The notes under the pieces were generated by a model, which worked only from the letters and a program-made list of their open reading frames with translations, did not search any database and was not told the origin of the DNA. Positions 52,905 to 64,000 of a stretch of 64,000 nt of DNA are shown here, piece by piece. Within the stretch, counting starts at the first letter, position 1, and the number at the start of each line of letters is the position of its first letter. Position numbers and translations under genes: made by a program. This DNA comes from Rotaria sp. Silwood1 (lineage: Eukaryota > Rotifera > Eurotatoria > Philodinida > Philodinidae): the NCBI GenBank assembly GCA_905250075.1, contig CAJNOP010000020.1, positions 1,265,399 to 1,329,398 of the forward strand, read 5' to 3'.

Positions 52905-55900
52905 TCACAGGATTATATTAGAGGCGACAGCAAGAATAAAAATGAGAATCGATGACAACAATGATATTCGAATTGATGATGGAGCTAAAATATAAAAAGA
53001 AAAAGAAAACTATTAAGGCTTCAGTAAGAGAATAACATAATTATGTATTTTCTATTACACATGTCACTAGAGCCTGTTGGGCTAATTCTGGACCGAACGG
53101 GCTTGACATCTCACAATTAGGCCTGATTATTATTGTTGAGAATCTTTGAATATAAAAATTCTTTTCGTTTTCTTTACAGGACACTATCAAATGATTCAAC
53201 TGAAGAACTCTTCTTAGGTTCTATAAAACTTTTTATATAAATTAGTCTAATTAAGACCTATGCTTGTGTAAAACTTTTGATTGAAAATCGAAATTATTAA
53301 TTTTACTGACATATTAGAGTCTTACAGAAAACATTCACTAAAAACTGAATTTCTTAGATAATTAGTAACTTGCATCCATATCATATTAGAATTGTCGCAG
53401 TCTAGTGATCTTCTAATGAGATCAAAAGAATAATGGATCTCCTAAAAAGAATTTTTTTTATTATATAATCGCAGTAGACATTATCCACCATCTTAAAGAA
53501 AAACGCAAACATATAAAACATCAGAATTCTAACCGATTTGGTCCGGTTGGTTGCCTAGGTTATTCTGAAACAAAAAAATTGAAGTAAAATCTTCAGCAGA
53601 AAATTATGTACTTGACAGTCGACACGCTCAATTTAAATCTTTAATTATTTTTTCACATAAGGTTTATAGAAAAATTTAAATGCTTCTATTCAAACGACGG
53701 TTCAAGTCTTAATAAGATATGTAATAGAACATCAATGAAATCAATTGATAAGTTTGACTCAAGTCACACAGTTCTAATTATTCTTTTTACAAAATAAGAA
53801 ACAATATAGATGAATAAAAAGTAATGAAACTGATAGTATCTGGAAAAAATATTGTCTGACTATTTTGATAAGAGCACTTAAACTTGCTTTCTCAATATAT
53901 TTTGTCAGAAAAAAAAAGAAATCTGTAAAAAGCCAACAGTGCTTTTTTTTCTCATCGGTAAAAACTCACTAGTTTGACCAGACTCAGATTAAAACTCTGT
54001 AATACATGTAAAACATTAATAAACATAAACACAACAATTGAATGTCAAATTTTTAAAAGAAAGTCGTTAACTCACCATGACAAGGTACTTGATCAGCTGG
54101 TGCACATCGTCCAATATTTCTATTAAAACGTTGTCCATATGGACAACGACTATGATTGGCTACACGATTATCAAGACATTGTATATATGATTGACAATTT
54201 GGTTTTGTACGATCAAGATAAAATCCATCACTATGACCAGAACATGATGGAACAAAATCACATAAAGTTTTACCAACATCATAATTAGATAAATAATGAC
54301 CTAATATAAACAAAATAAAATAAAATAAAATAAAATATTTATATCAATATAAAATAAATTCTTCTTACATTTACTTAAACATTGTCGACGTCCATCACAT
54401 TTAACTTTTTTATATGGTAAACATGTACGAGTTTGGATATCAAATAAATTCGGATGTGTACATGTTTGAGGTATTAATTTACCTGATATACATTCATAAA
54501 AATGACAACAACTTGTTATATCTACAAATCGTGCACCTTCATTCTTTGGTGTACATTTATTTTTACCTATAGAAATCAATTATTTCGAATATCAATATAT
54601 ATATATCTATATACATAACAAATATTTTATTACATTTAACATTTTGTGCATGATCACAACTTTGTTTTTCTGCATTATAATAGAGTTGAGCTGGACAATA
54701 AGATAAAAGATCAGTACCATGATAACAATCATGATAAATTGAACAATCATATGGATCAGGTACACGCCATGATTGTGTTGAAGGACATTCAACTGTTGTT
54801 TTATATACATTTGATGAAGGAAGTGAAGGTGGTGCATCTGTTAGAATATATGATGCTGGATAAGTTGTACCACGTGGTATCCATGGAGCACCAGCACCTG
54901 CTCCGATCGAAGGTTCTGGACTTAAATTCTTCACCGGACCTATCAAAAATATATTCTCGATTATGATATAATATAAATTATAATAATCAAATTTACAATC
55001 GGATTGTACTGGCCAAACACACATTCGTTCACTTTGAGACCAAAATAAATTTTTTGTGCATATTTTAGCTTGTGATACACCTATGATGATTATTAAATTT
55101 AAAAAAACAAAGAACGAATTATTTTTATCAAATTTTAAATAAACAAATGGAATCATCTTTTCTTTCTCTCATTTACTAATTGCACAATGACTATGTAGTA
55201 AATGTAGGACAATACATTAAAATCGACTAGACCTTTCCTGTTTCTTCTTATTGCTTTCTTTTAGTAAATAAATAACATGAAGCTTTTCTCTTCTTAGTTT
55301 AGGATGAATCAAGATTAATTGTTCGAATGTAGACAAGACAAGATGTGCATTTGATCTATTGACTCGATGTCCACACGTCTCTTGTTCGAAGAAAAAAAAA
55401 AGAAGACGAAGACGAAGAAAACGACAGATGAGATGTCACGTTTCTTACCGTTTGCACAATAAGCATATCGTTTGCAATCAGTCGGATGAGCTACATAGTC
55501 GTTATCAATTGATCGACATAAATATTCGAATATTGAATCAGTTATTAATGGATAGTTTGACGGATATTTTCCTCGATTAACACTATCACCGGCAGATGAT
55601 GAAGGAATTGGATAATCAAAATCTTTCAAAAAAAAAAAAAAGAATGAAAGCATGAAATCAAAATACAAACAAAAAAAAGATAATAATAATTAAAATCTTA
55701 CCAGGAGGATAAAGAACATGTGTTGGCATGGTTGGTGGAAGAGCATCTTCGTATGATGTTTGACTACAATTAACCTAAAAGAAAAGATAGAATTTCTTCT
55801 TTTTTTTTTGTTGTGAAAACTAAAATAGAAAAGGTTTTGTGCTTTATTTCTTTGTCATTTACATTCATTGCCCAATCACATTCGTTTTTTATTGGATTGA

Positions 55901-56162
55901 ATAAAAGTTCTTCTTTACAAGCTTTTACTGAATGTGTGGAACCAACACAAATATGATAAATCCAACAATCTTTTTTATCCGGAAAAAAACCATCTTTAAC
56001 ACATTTAAACGTTTCGGATCTTATTAATTGAATAATAACTAAAACTATTTTAATATATGTATATATATATATAAATATGTTTTTTTTTGATTACGAAAAA
56101 CACTTTAATTACTTACAAATTATTGTAAAGTAAAATAAACGTCGATCTGACTGATTAAGCAT
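52905..56162 (-). CDS. Chitin-binding (peritrophin-A/CBM14) protein, five domains, probable GPI anchor
   Basis: Extracellular chitin-binding protein. The exons 56162-56117, 56038-55863, 55774-55702, 55622-55449, 55080-54997, 54939-54634, 54566-54369, 54300-54076 and 52984-52905 join in phase to 453 aa. The N-terminus has a hydrophobic signal (LFYFTIIFIIQLIRS). Five six-Cys CBM14 repeats follow, recognisable by the C-(~13)-C-x5-C-(~10)-C-(~12)-C-(~8)-C pattern: FKCVKDGFF, YLCRSIDND, VECPSTQSW, KCTPKNEGA and the last with LDRTKPNCQSYIQCLDN. Between repeats 2 and 3 is a Pro/Gly linker (PSIGAGAGAPWIPRG). The last exon, 1.1 kb downstream, adds APSSIRISLLSSILIFILAV and then a stop, a hydrophobic tail typical of GPI anchoring or a membrane anchor. 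It could serve cuticle, lorica, gut or egg covering. Confidence 0.88.
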
Positions 56163-57968
56163 GATGATAATCTAACACTCATTGTGTTCATTATTAAAAT
56201 AACATTTTTAGTGTTCGTTTTGAACATTTATTTGAATCATTTTTTTTTCCAATGTTACATTAACATAGCCTAGAAGAAAGAATGTTGAGACAAATTATCG
56301 TGTTGTAGAGGTTGGTCAAAAAAGAAAAAAAGAGCGTCAAACGTATTTGTTCTCTCTTTCTCTCTATGTTTGTCGTATGAACAAACAAACGAACGAAACG
56401 ACGAGAAAAAGAAAAAGTTATTTAAATAAATGTTAATACCTGCACCAACACCGATCAGGAAGTAGAAAGAAGAAGAGCGATGACCTAAATTGTACGAGAA
56501 GAACAAAAAAAGAAACTTATCAGTGAACCTCGAAAAACGAAAAAAAAGAAAAAAATAAAGAAAAATTCATGATGAACTCAATTTTGTTCTTGAAACTAAT
56601 CTTTTGTTTCTTGTACTATTGAGAAAAAAAAAACTAACGAAAAATATTTATCATGAAGGATATACATTGTGTTTAAGCCTTGTTAATTAATAGAGAAACA
56701 AGAAAGTATCTTATATGAAGATTTTTCATACTCAACATTCGACAAAAGATAGCGTTAAAAGAAGGACGACAAGTGCGTGATTAGTCAAAGGTCGATTACG
56801 TAAATCTTTTTTTTTTTTTTATTCTTTTAACCATAAAAAATTACTTACGTGTGTATGTATGTATGTCCTCTTTATGTCATCTCAAACACATTCTTTAGTT
56901 ATTGTAATGAGAATGAGAATGTCTTTGTATAACAAAGTACGGACCAATTTTTTTTCTTTATTCGTAAAGCATCACGCCCAAGGATTAAGTATTGTGGTCA
57001 AAATGTGAACGTAATTAATCAATGTAAATTTGATCATTGTTTTTTATTGTATCAAACTTGCAACTATTAAATAATATCAGCAAAACGAAAATCTATTATT
57101 TATTTTTTGATTATAGAAAAGCAATGTATAGGTTTATTTTGAACTAATAACAAACTAGAACAGTCATGCATTAATGATGAATGATGGGATTTAATCGATA
57201 AAGATTATACACACCTATATATTAAGAATTTTAATCCAAAAGAATATATCGGTCATTTTCTTTTTAATCATTCACATAGGTTTGTTATCGATATTATAAC
57301 AAAAATCAATAGATAAAATGATCAGCACTTCAAACAAAAATAGAAAATGTTAGGATATTTTAATGATTTTCATAAGTTTAAAAAGAAAAGGAAAATTCAA
57401 GGATTTTCCTCATGTCAATTTTGTAAGAGATTTAATGATACTTTTTTTTTATCTTATGTTCAATACTAAATGAAACTATACAAGGTGAAGTTGATTTATC
57501 ATTGCATCATCGTTTTCATCATCATCATCATGAATCTTCTTCTTTACGTATAGAAGAAACTAAATTGTTTTTATGCAAATGATTTTATTGCTTTTGTATT
57601 ATCTTCGAACTTACATAACCTTCGTAACATTCTTAGGATTTTCTTTTTTTCATTAAAATTATCGATTGTTATTACTCAATAGGAAGTTTGTCTTATTCTT
57701 CCTTGTTGTAGATCGAAAAAAAAAAGAAGTCAACTTCTCCGATAAGAAAAATAGACTTCATAAGATTTGTTTCTAATGCTCAGTAGAGTTATAAAAATCA
57801 ATATTCGTTCTGAATACGTTTATGACAAAAAGAAAAAGAAAAAACGCAAAATATAACATACAGAAAAAAAAAGATAGAACATATGTTCGTAAATATAATG
57901 CAACTAAAGACAAGACTGAACTGTACAAGATAATCAAATAAATCCGAATCGAAAAATGTTTATAGTTT
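56163..57968. other. Intergenic between CBM14 and Tudor genes
   Basis: 1.8 kb with A/T homopolymers, a TGTA microsatellite near 56853-56870 and an ATC repeat at 57511-57531. It should contain the CBM14 promoter and the Tudor-gene 3' end. No coding exon was seen. Confidence 0.5.
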
Positions 57969-60394
57969 TCAAAATGAACTGTTACTATCACTACTAAATA
58001 CACTTAATTTTTCCATTGTATCAATAAGTTGACGTTGTATTGATTTGTAATTAGAATTCGATGATGATATTTGTTCAAGATGATGTTCCAATTGGTTTCT
58101 AAGAAAGATAAATTAATATAGAATTTATTTACAATAAAATAATTCATAGAAAATTTATACTAAAATAAGTGTTATACATACTTATGAGATTTAAGTAAAG
58201 CAATTTGTGATTGTTTACTTTCTTCAATGAATTTCTTTTTTTCAATTAATGAATGATTCTAAAAATAGAAATTTTATTTAAAATTTTATTTAAAAATAAA
58301 ATCTTTACTTGTTGTGGTATTTCCCAAAAATCTTGATCATCTTTCATTTCAGCTTCACGAGCTTCATCAAGTCGTTCAAATATAAATTCATTATTACAAT
58401 GATGATTTAACAATAATTTTCGAACACAATCAATACTATATAAAGCAATTTTTATTTCATGTCCATGAAAATTTTTTTTTCTATGATCATTCATTAATGT
58501 CATATATTTTTCTAAATTAGCACAAAGTACAGCATTAGTTAATGGTGTTATAATAACAGGTGAAAATTTATAAAGTAATGCCTAATGAGAAAAAATTATA
58601 TTTCAATAGAAAAAAAAAAAAAAAAGAACAAAAGTAAAAAATTATTTCAACATACAAATCGTTCAATAGTATTTTCAGATAATGATGGATCAAATAGAGT
58701 ACTAATAGAAAACCATGGCATCATTATCCAATGATTATATCGAGCAAAAATTAATTTTTTTGATGATGATAATGGTATATCAATTATACGTATACATGGT
58801 AAACGACAATTTGATTGATATTGTTGTTGCTCTTCGTATTTTTTTCGTTGTTCTTCTTTTTGTTTTAATTGATTTGCTTTTATTTCTTCAGCTAAAAGTC
58901 TTTAATATAAAAAAATTGAATAAAAAAAATAAAATCTAGTTTCTCTTTTTTTGTTTTTACTTACTCCCCCTGAAGATTAAATTCATAAATAATGGCTAAT
59001 AATGGTTCATGAGTTATTGGATCTAATTCTTCTGGCTAAAAAAACAAAAAAAAAAAAAGAAATTTGTATATTTTTTCTTTATCCAAAAGAAATAAATTTA
59101 CTTTAAGTATTTTACAATCATCAATAGGTATAGCAATTTTATGATAAAGTAAAAAATCATTAACACATACAAATGTATCATGTGTTGTAACAAATAAATT
59201 TACAAAATATGAACCATTTGATGAACGATCAAGTACTTCAACTTCTGTTGGAACATTATCAATGACATTTCGAAACGTTTTGATGGCATCTGTAATGCTG
59301 GGACAAGATATAATCAATTAATGATCATATATAGAATATATTTAACAAAAAAAACAAACAAACAAATCATGTTGTTTTTTTTGTTTTCTTTCTATCCAAA
59401 CTTACATTCATTCCATAAGCCATTTTTTTCTGGTTTAGCTGGTGCTATACCAGCTAATCGACATGGTACACTACGAACACATTCTTGACGAAATGGTACA
59501 AGTATATGACGTAGATTTGAACGTGGTACACATTCTTGCCATGTACCTAAATCAACAAGAAGTAAACTACATTGATCTGTTTCAGGATGATATTCAAGTA
59601 ATTGTGCACGATTCCAAACATCAGTTTCAGTTTCATCTCGTGTTACACAACATAAATTAATACGTAAAGCTGCTTTTGATATTACAAGACGTTGAGCATC
59701 AAAACAACGATTATAAAATTCACTAAAATAAATAAACAAAAAAATTTTATATATACATAGGATAAAATATGATTATTCATTGGTATTGTTTTTTTCTTTG
59801 AATAGAAAAGATAAAATATGAATACATACTTCATTTTTGAAAAAAAATTATCACTATATGTAAGATCTTCGATTGTTTGTAAGAAGAAACTATGTGGATG
59901 TCTTGCTGATACAACAATAACATTGTTACAAAATCGACCTAAATGTGATTCATATGTAAAACCATTAGAAAAATCATCGACTATAAGATGAAAAAAAAAA
60001 AAACAAAATTCGTTATGAAGTATTTCACATAAATTGAAAATAATCGTTTTACTAGGAATGAAATCATCATTGTAGATAATTGGAGTTTTTAATACTGATC
60101 TAATTTCCTTCTAAATAAAAGAATGTATTATATAATAATAAAGAGAAATCAAAAATTATTTTATTACTCTTTGTTCATTTGTTGGTATATTATCATGAAT
60201 AGGATCGATAATTGAAACATGGGTCTCTTTAACATGATAAGATAAGATTGAAGGTGGACGATTGAATTGTGAATCTGTAGAGAACATAAAATTAATTGAA
60301 TTGAACAAAAAAAAACTAAATACTGACTATTAGAAACTGGAGTGCCGAAATTAGCATTTGGTTGTGATGTACTTGACGAAAAGCGGTGTGCCAT
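57969..60394 (-). CDS. Extended-Tudor domain protein (TDRD-like)
   Basis: Likely reader of methyl-arginine on Piwi-type or other RNP proteins, by family knowledge of extended Tudor domains. The exons 60394-60328, 60274-60168, 60110-60053, 59980-59830, 59722-59406, 59289-59102, 59035-58965, 58899-58656, 58581-58309, 58258-58182 and 58098-57969 join in phase to 560 aa. The SN-like lead reads VIVVSARHPHSFFLQTIEDL. The Tudor core has WNRAQLLEY, then LLLVDLGTWQECVPRSNLR, where VD-G stands in for the usual VDYG. The domain closes with VPTEVEVL and VNDFLLYHKIA (residues about 90-310). After it comes a Lys/Gln/Glu helix, an unrecognised segment (FARYNHWIMMPWF) and a C-terminal coiled coil (NQLEHHLEQISSS). 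Which TDRD subfamily cannot be told. The acceptor of exon 6 (GCATTACAG) is weak. Confidence 0.8.
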
Positions 60395-60989
60395 TTATTA
60401 AATATAATCTGAAAACTATTCGAATAAATTATTAAAAAAACGTTTGTTTCAATATTTATATAGAATACAAAAGTGAATTTCTAGAATTTGTTTTTTGCGC
60501 ATGAAATAAGAATAGAATAGATAATTTTATAAGTGTACAATTCCAGTTTTACTCTCACTGATGTGAAATCGTGTCAGTGCACAGTTGATTGAATATCCGA
60601 ATAGATTGTTATCCAGTCAGGTTGAGACTGATATATGTCTATGTAACAATGTTGAAATAAAAATAAAGTTTTTTCTATATTTTTATAAAATCAGCTTTTC
60701 TTAAATCTATGAAGAAAAACATTTTTCATCGTTATTTTTTTTATCTACAAGAAAAAAAAACGATTAATAGTTTTAACAATAAATATATAAAGCGAACGAG
60801 ACTATTTTTTTTTTAAATTTTATTTACTTGGTTTTATTTAATACACATGAAAGATTAGGTAATTAACATAATAACTTAATAAAAAGAAAAAAGAAAGAAA
60901 GAATATAGACAGCAATCTAATGTAAGAAATAAATAATTATTTTGATTCTTTCGAATAAATATCAACATTGTTTAACATAAATAATATAT
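60395..60989. other. Intergenic between Tudor and coiled-coil genes
   Basis: About 600 bases holding the Tudor-gene promoter and the 3' UTR of the coiled-coil gene. Nothing recognisable beyond A/T runs. Confidence 0.5.
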
Positions 60990-63559
60990 TTATACTTGAT
61001 CACTAGTATCAATTAATTTGACTGGCCGTTGTGCGCGTCGACACGGATAACGACTTTGTTTTTTTGTTCGTGCTCTTATTGTTTGCGATTCACAGCTTGT
61101 ATCTTGAGAATCGGTTACTAAAATAGAAAAAAAAATATATATAATTAAAAATATTTTGAATCATAATTAACATACTAGATGTATTACTATCCGATGTTGC
61201 ACTAGCTGATGGTGGAATTAATAATTGTGCTGAATTTTTTTCAATTAATATGTCTTGATCATTTGATGGACTAGCTTCCGTAAGAGTCATTGTCGGTAGA
61301 TGATTTTTACCTAATGAAATAAGTATAAGAAAAGGACAGAAATTAGGAAGTTTGATAAACTTACTTGTTTTCTTTGATTTTAATGTTTTTCTTTTTAAGA
61401 TTAAAGACGGATCATTGATGTCATTCTGAAATACAGAACATACAGAGTGTTTGGAAAAATCATCGAGATAGAAGACAATGCGAACAGTTCTCGAACACTT
61501 CTAGCAGTTTTCGTGAATATTCTATAATGTCGTTCGATTTTTCTTTAAATTTTATTCAATGTGACAAATACATTAGAAATATGTGGAGAAATGTGTACCA
61601 AAATAGATAGAATAAAACAATCTGCTTGTGATTAGCAAGAGCAACTACATCATAGAAATTCTATTTAGTGTTTTATTTTTCAAAAACTTAAAAACATTAG
61701 AATTGTCAATTTCATTACATTCTGAGTATTTTGAGCAGCTAGCGAAAAATAAATCTATGCGAAACAAAACTGTAAAGAAAGTCGATCGAATAAAACAATA
61801 GGAAGCTCACGTTTATGGCTTGAAATGATCAAGAGTTATTCATATTCTTTTTATCGACAGACTTTTAGAACATCGTATATTTATTTTTAGACAAATACCT
61901 CTTTATTTTTTGATAATTTTGTCATTATTTTATTTCGTTTATCACTACAATTACTCGTTGTACTTGCTGATGATATTGTTCGATCTCGAGTCTTTCGTTT
62001 TGATCGTTTAACTTCCAATTGTTCATCCTAAATATTAGTTAAGAAAGAAAAAAAAAATTTCTAAATGAATAAAATAATCTCTTACAATATCATGATTGAT
62101 TGTACGTTTTTTTGGCCATTCATTTTCATTCGTATCTTTTGTTGGTATTAAAGACATATCATTATTATTTGCTTTATGCATAGCAAGCATTTCAATTTGT
62201 AATGAATCATATCGAATATGAATTGATTTTAATTCTTGTTTTAATTGACTTAAATCTTGTTGAATTTTTTTATTTAAATTTTGTTCAATTTTTATTTTAT
62301 CTTCATAATAACGTACTTTTCTTTCAGCTTCTTGTTTTCGATATTCTTCTAAGACAAGATCACGTTTTATACGTTCAATTTCATCAATTAATGATTGAAT
62401 TCGTTCATTATATTCATCTTCATGTTGATGATTTTCTTCCATTTTTTTACTATATTCAATAGTAATACGTTGAAATTTTTGTTCGATTAATTGTAATTGT
62501 ACACGTAAATATTCATTATCACGAATAAGACCATCACGATCATGAAGTTTTTCTTCAAGACTTTTTATATTTTCATCTTTTGTACGTATTTCATTACGTA
62601 AAGAATCGAGTAATTGAGACATCTTGATCAAAGACAAAAAAAAAAAAAAAAACAAGAATGCATAGTATGAACGACTAAATATTATGTATAAAAATTTCAA
62701 ATCATTTTGAATATTATGATCGATTAAATTTTGCTTTCAAATATGTATGAAATACTAACAATTGATATAAGTATATTATATAGTGCTAACTCTTGATATA
62801 TGAACTATTGTTAATATGATAAACAGAGAAACTTTCGAATATGTGGTACATAGTATTTTAAACAATGTACGAAGATTAAGTTTCAGAAGAATTTCTACCG
62901 TTATACGATGAAATTTTGATTTAGGAAAAAATATTTTATTGATGTCTTACCGAATGATTTTCTTCAGTTAATGTATTAATTTGTTCACGTTGACTAAGTA
63001 AACATTGTATACTATCGATACGTTCTTGACTAAAAATTATTTTCAAGTTAAAAGCAATATAAAATATAATGTCATTTACTGTCTTTCAATTAAGAATTGA
63101 CGTCGATTAAATGCTTGTTTTTCAAGAACATCCAATGCTTTCTTCGTACAATACTTCCAATAGTGCACCTTCAAAAATCAAAAGTCTCAATTTTTTTTAT
63201 TTTTTATTTTACAAAGAAACCTACTGATGTTTCATCCATTGATACAGCTACTGGATTATTATCTATTTTGGAAGGTGAAATGTTTGATGAACGAAGAGCA
63301 TTTTCTTGAATAGTATTTTGTTTTGTTAATGGTATATGATCTGAATAAGTAGAAAAAAAACAATCATAGGTTTCACATTTTATTACTAAGGCTTAACGAA
63401 TATAAAATAAATATTACCCGTCTTTGGAACATCATTTGTTGTATTTTCTTCATTGTTAATATCATTTTGTTTATTTTTACGACGTAATCGTTTTGGTATT
63501 TTATTCTTTAATTTACGTTTACTATTTGATTCATTGTTACGTAAAGATTCTGCTGGCAT
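60990..63559 (-). CDS. Nuclear-looking coiled-coil protein with basic C-terminal box
   Basis: The exons 63559-63418, 63340-63225, 63168-63080, 63029-62951, 62622-62086, 62027-61899, 61425-61365, 61310-61176 and 61117-60990 join in phase to 471 aa. The N-terminus is strongly basic (SKRKLKNKIPKRLRRKNK, a probable bipartite nuclear signal). Residues about 90-310 are a long coiled coil (EKLHDRDGLIRDNEYLRVQL, KRDLVLEEYRKQEAERK). The C-terminal third is Ser/Thr-rich and basic (VKRSKRKTRDRTISS), ending RYPCRRAQRPVKLIDTSDQV. I do not recognise the family. Long intron 61426-61898 carries a dispersed repeat; intron 62623-62950 precedes an exon that opens with ATG, so an internal start is possible. A kinetochore/cohesin-protector role is only a weak idea from the end motif. 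Confidence 0.72.
61573..61680 (+). repeat. Dispersed repeat copy 2 in a coiled-coil gene intron
   Basis: Related to 43325-43440: both share ACCAAAATAGATAGAATAAA-like then ACAATCTxCTTGTxATTAGC, in the same orientation. Conserved core about 60 bases, fading at both ends. Host gene as for the coiled-coil protein. Confidence 0.6.
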
Positions 63560-64000
63560 AATTGTCGTCTAGAAAGTCTTAATAAAATTTGATAGAAAAA
63601 AAAGTTTTTTTTTTTTTTTTTGGTAAGATCTTTACTTTTGTGCGAGCACACTGAATGAAATAGAAATTGTTTGTTTGAGCGACAAGTCGAACAGATAAAT
63701 TATTATATCACACTAGAGAATTGTACGTTCACGACCAATAAAAAATGTTCGACAAATACCCATGTCAGTGCGTACAGATTATCTCGAACGAACATAGATA
63801 CAGATAAGTGCATCAATGATGCACTTTAACTCGTGCTCAATTGGCTCATTGTATTGCGTACTAGTAATATGAACCAATCATTTAATGGCGGTAATTACTA
63901 TAGTGTATATTAAAAATAATTTGTTTGCCGCAATTAAATAATAAAAAAGGATACTGAGAAGATAATACAAGTAGAAACAAGTGTTTTGAAAAGAAAAATA
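63560..64000. promoter_or_regulatory. Upstream region of the coiled-coil gene
   Basis: Two CCAAT boxes on the plus strand (63735-63739 and 63874-63878) and a T tract at 63606-63620. No coding exon was found up to the window end, and no further gene can be called here. Confidence 0.4.

Noticed and set aside
1-64000. CRISPR arrays, tRNA or rRNA genes, prokaryotic operons
   Set aside because: No regularly spaced repeats with unique spacers, no B-box/cloverleaf or rRNA signature noticed; all genes are intron-bearing metazoan types, apart from one single-exon gene.

Overview
This window is animal nuclear DNA: AT-rich, about 14 genes split by many introns of 45-75 bases (with a few of 0.3-1.3 kb), GT-AG splice sites, long A/T runs and CAA/CAG (Gln) tracts. 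The gene content is metazoan: a ZIC zinc-finger factor, an R-SNARE, CacyBP/SIP, DDX56, RIC1, the ciliary protein SPAG17, LSM14, chitin-binding domains and a Tudor protein. The base composition, tiny introns and codon style look like a rotifer, probably bdelloid. That is an inference from style; no marker in the window proves it.

Layout. 0.5-2.4 kb (+): ZIC transcription factor, 5 exons. 3.8-12.6 kb (-): a head-to-tail run of five genes, namely synaptobrevin/VAMP, CacyBP, a degenerate Nudix protein, an unrecognised 136-aa protein, and the DEAD-box helicase DDX56. 12.6-16.0 kb: a gene-free gap between the divergent DDX56 and RIC1. 16.0-25.6 kb (+): RIC1, 32 exons and about 1654 aa, with a hAT-like MITE in one intron. 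25.6-33.8 kb: a gene-poor block with two large hairpin (inverted-repeat) elements and a 93-bp tandem repeat. 33.8-46.6 kb (-): SPAG17, 39 exons and about 2154 aa, with two microexons and an apparent GC-AG intron. 47.7-49.8 kb (+): LSM14-type mRNP protein. 51.4-52.6 kb (+): an unrecognised secreted Cys/His/acid-rich protein, tail-to-tail with a five-domain chitin-binding (CBM14), probably GPI-anchored protein (52.9-56.2 kb, -). 58.0-60.4 kb (-): extended-Tudor protein. 61.0-63.6 kb (-): a nuclear-looking coiled-coil protein with a basic C-terminal box.

The genes do not form one pathway. They are housekeeping and animal-cell genes: membrane traffic (VAMP, RIC1), RNA metabolism (DDX56, LSM14, Tudor), axoneme (SPAG17), extracellular matrix (CBM14) and development (ZIC). 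Every exon chain given was joined by hand from GT/AG sites and checked for phase; each chain sums to a multiple of three and ends at a stop. The exons rest on conceptual splicing without transcript data. No prokaryotic-type system, CRISPR array, rRNA or tRNA was seen. The least explained parts are the paired hairpin elements at 27.0-28.8 kb with repeated CTGGTNACCAG palindromes, the related intron repeats at 43.4 and 61.6 kb, and three lineage-specific proteins.
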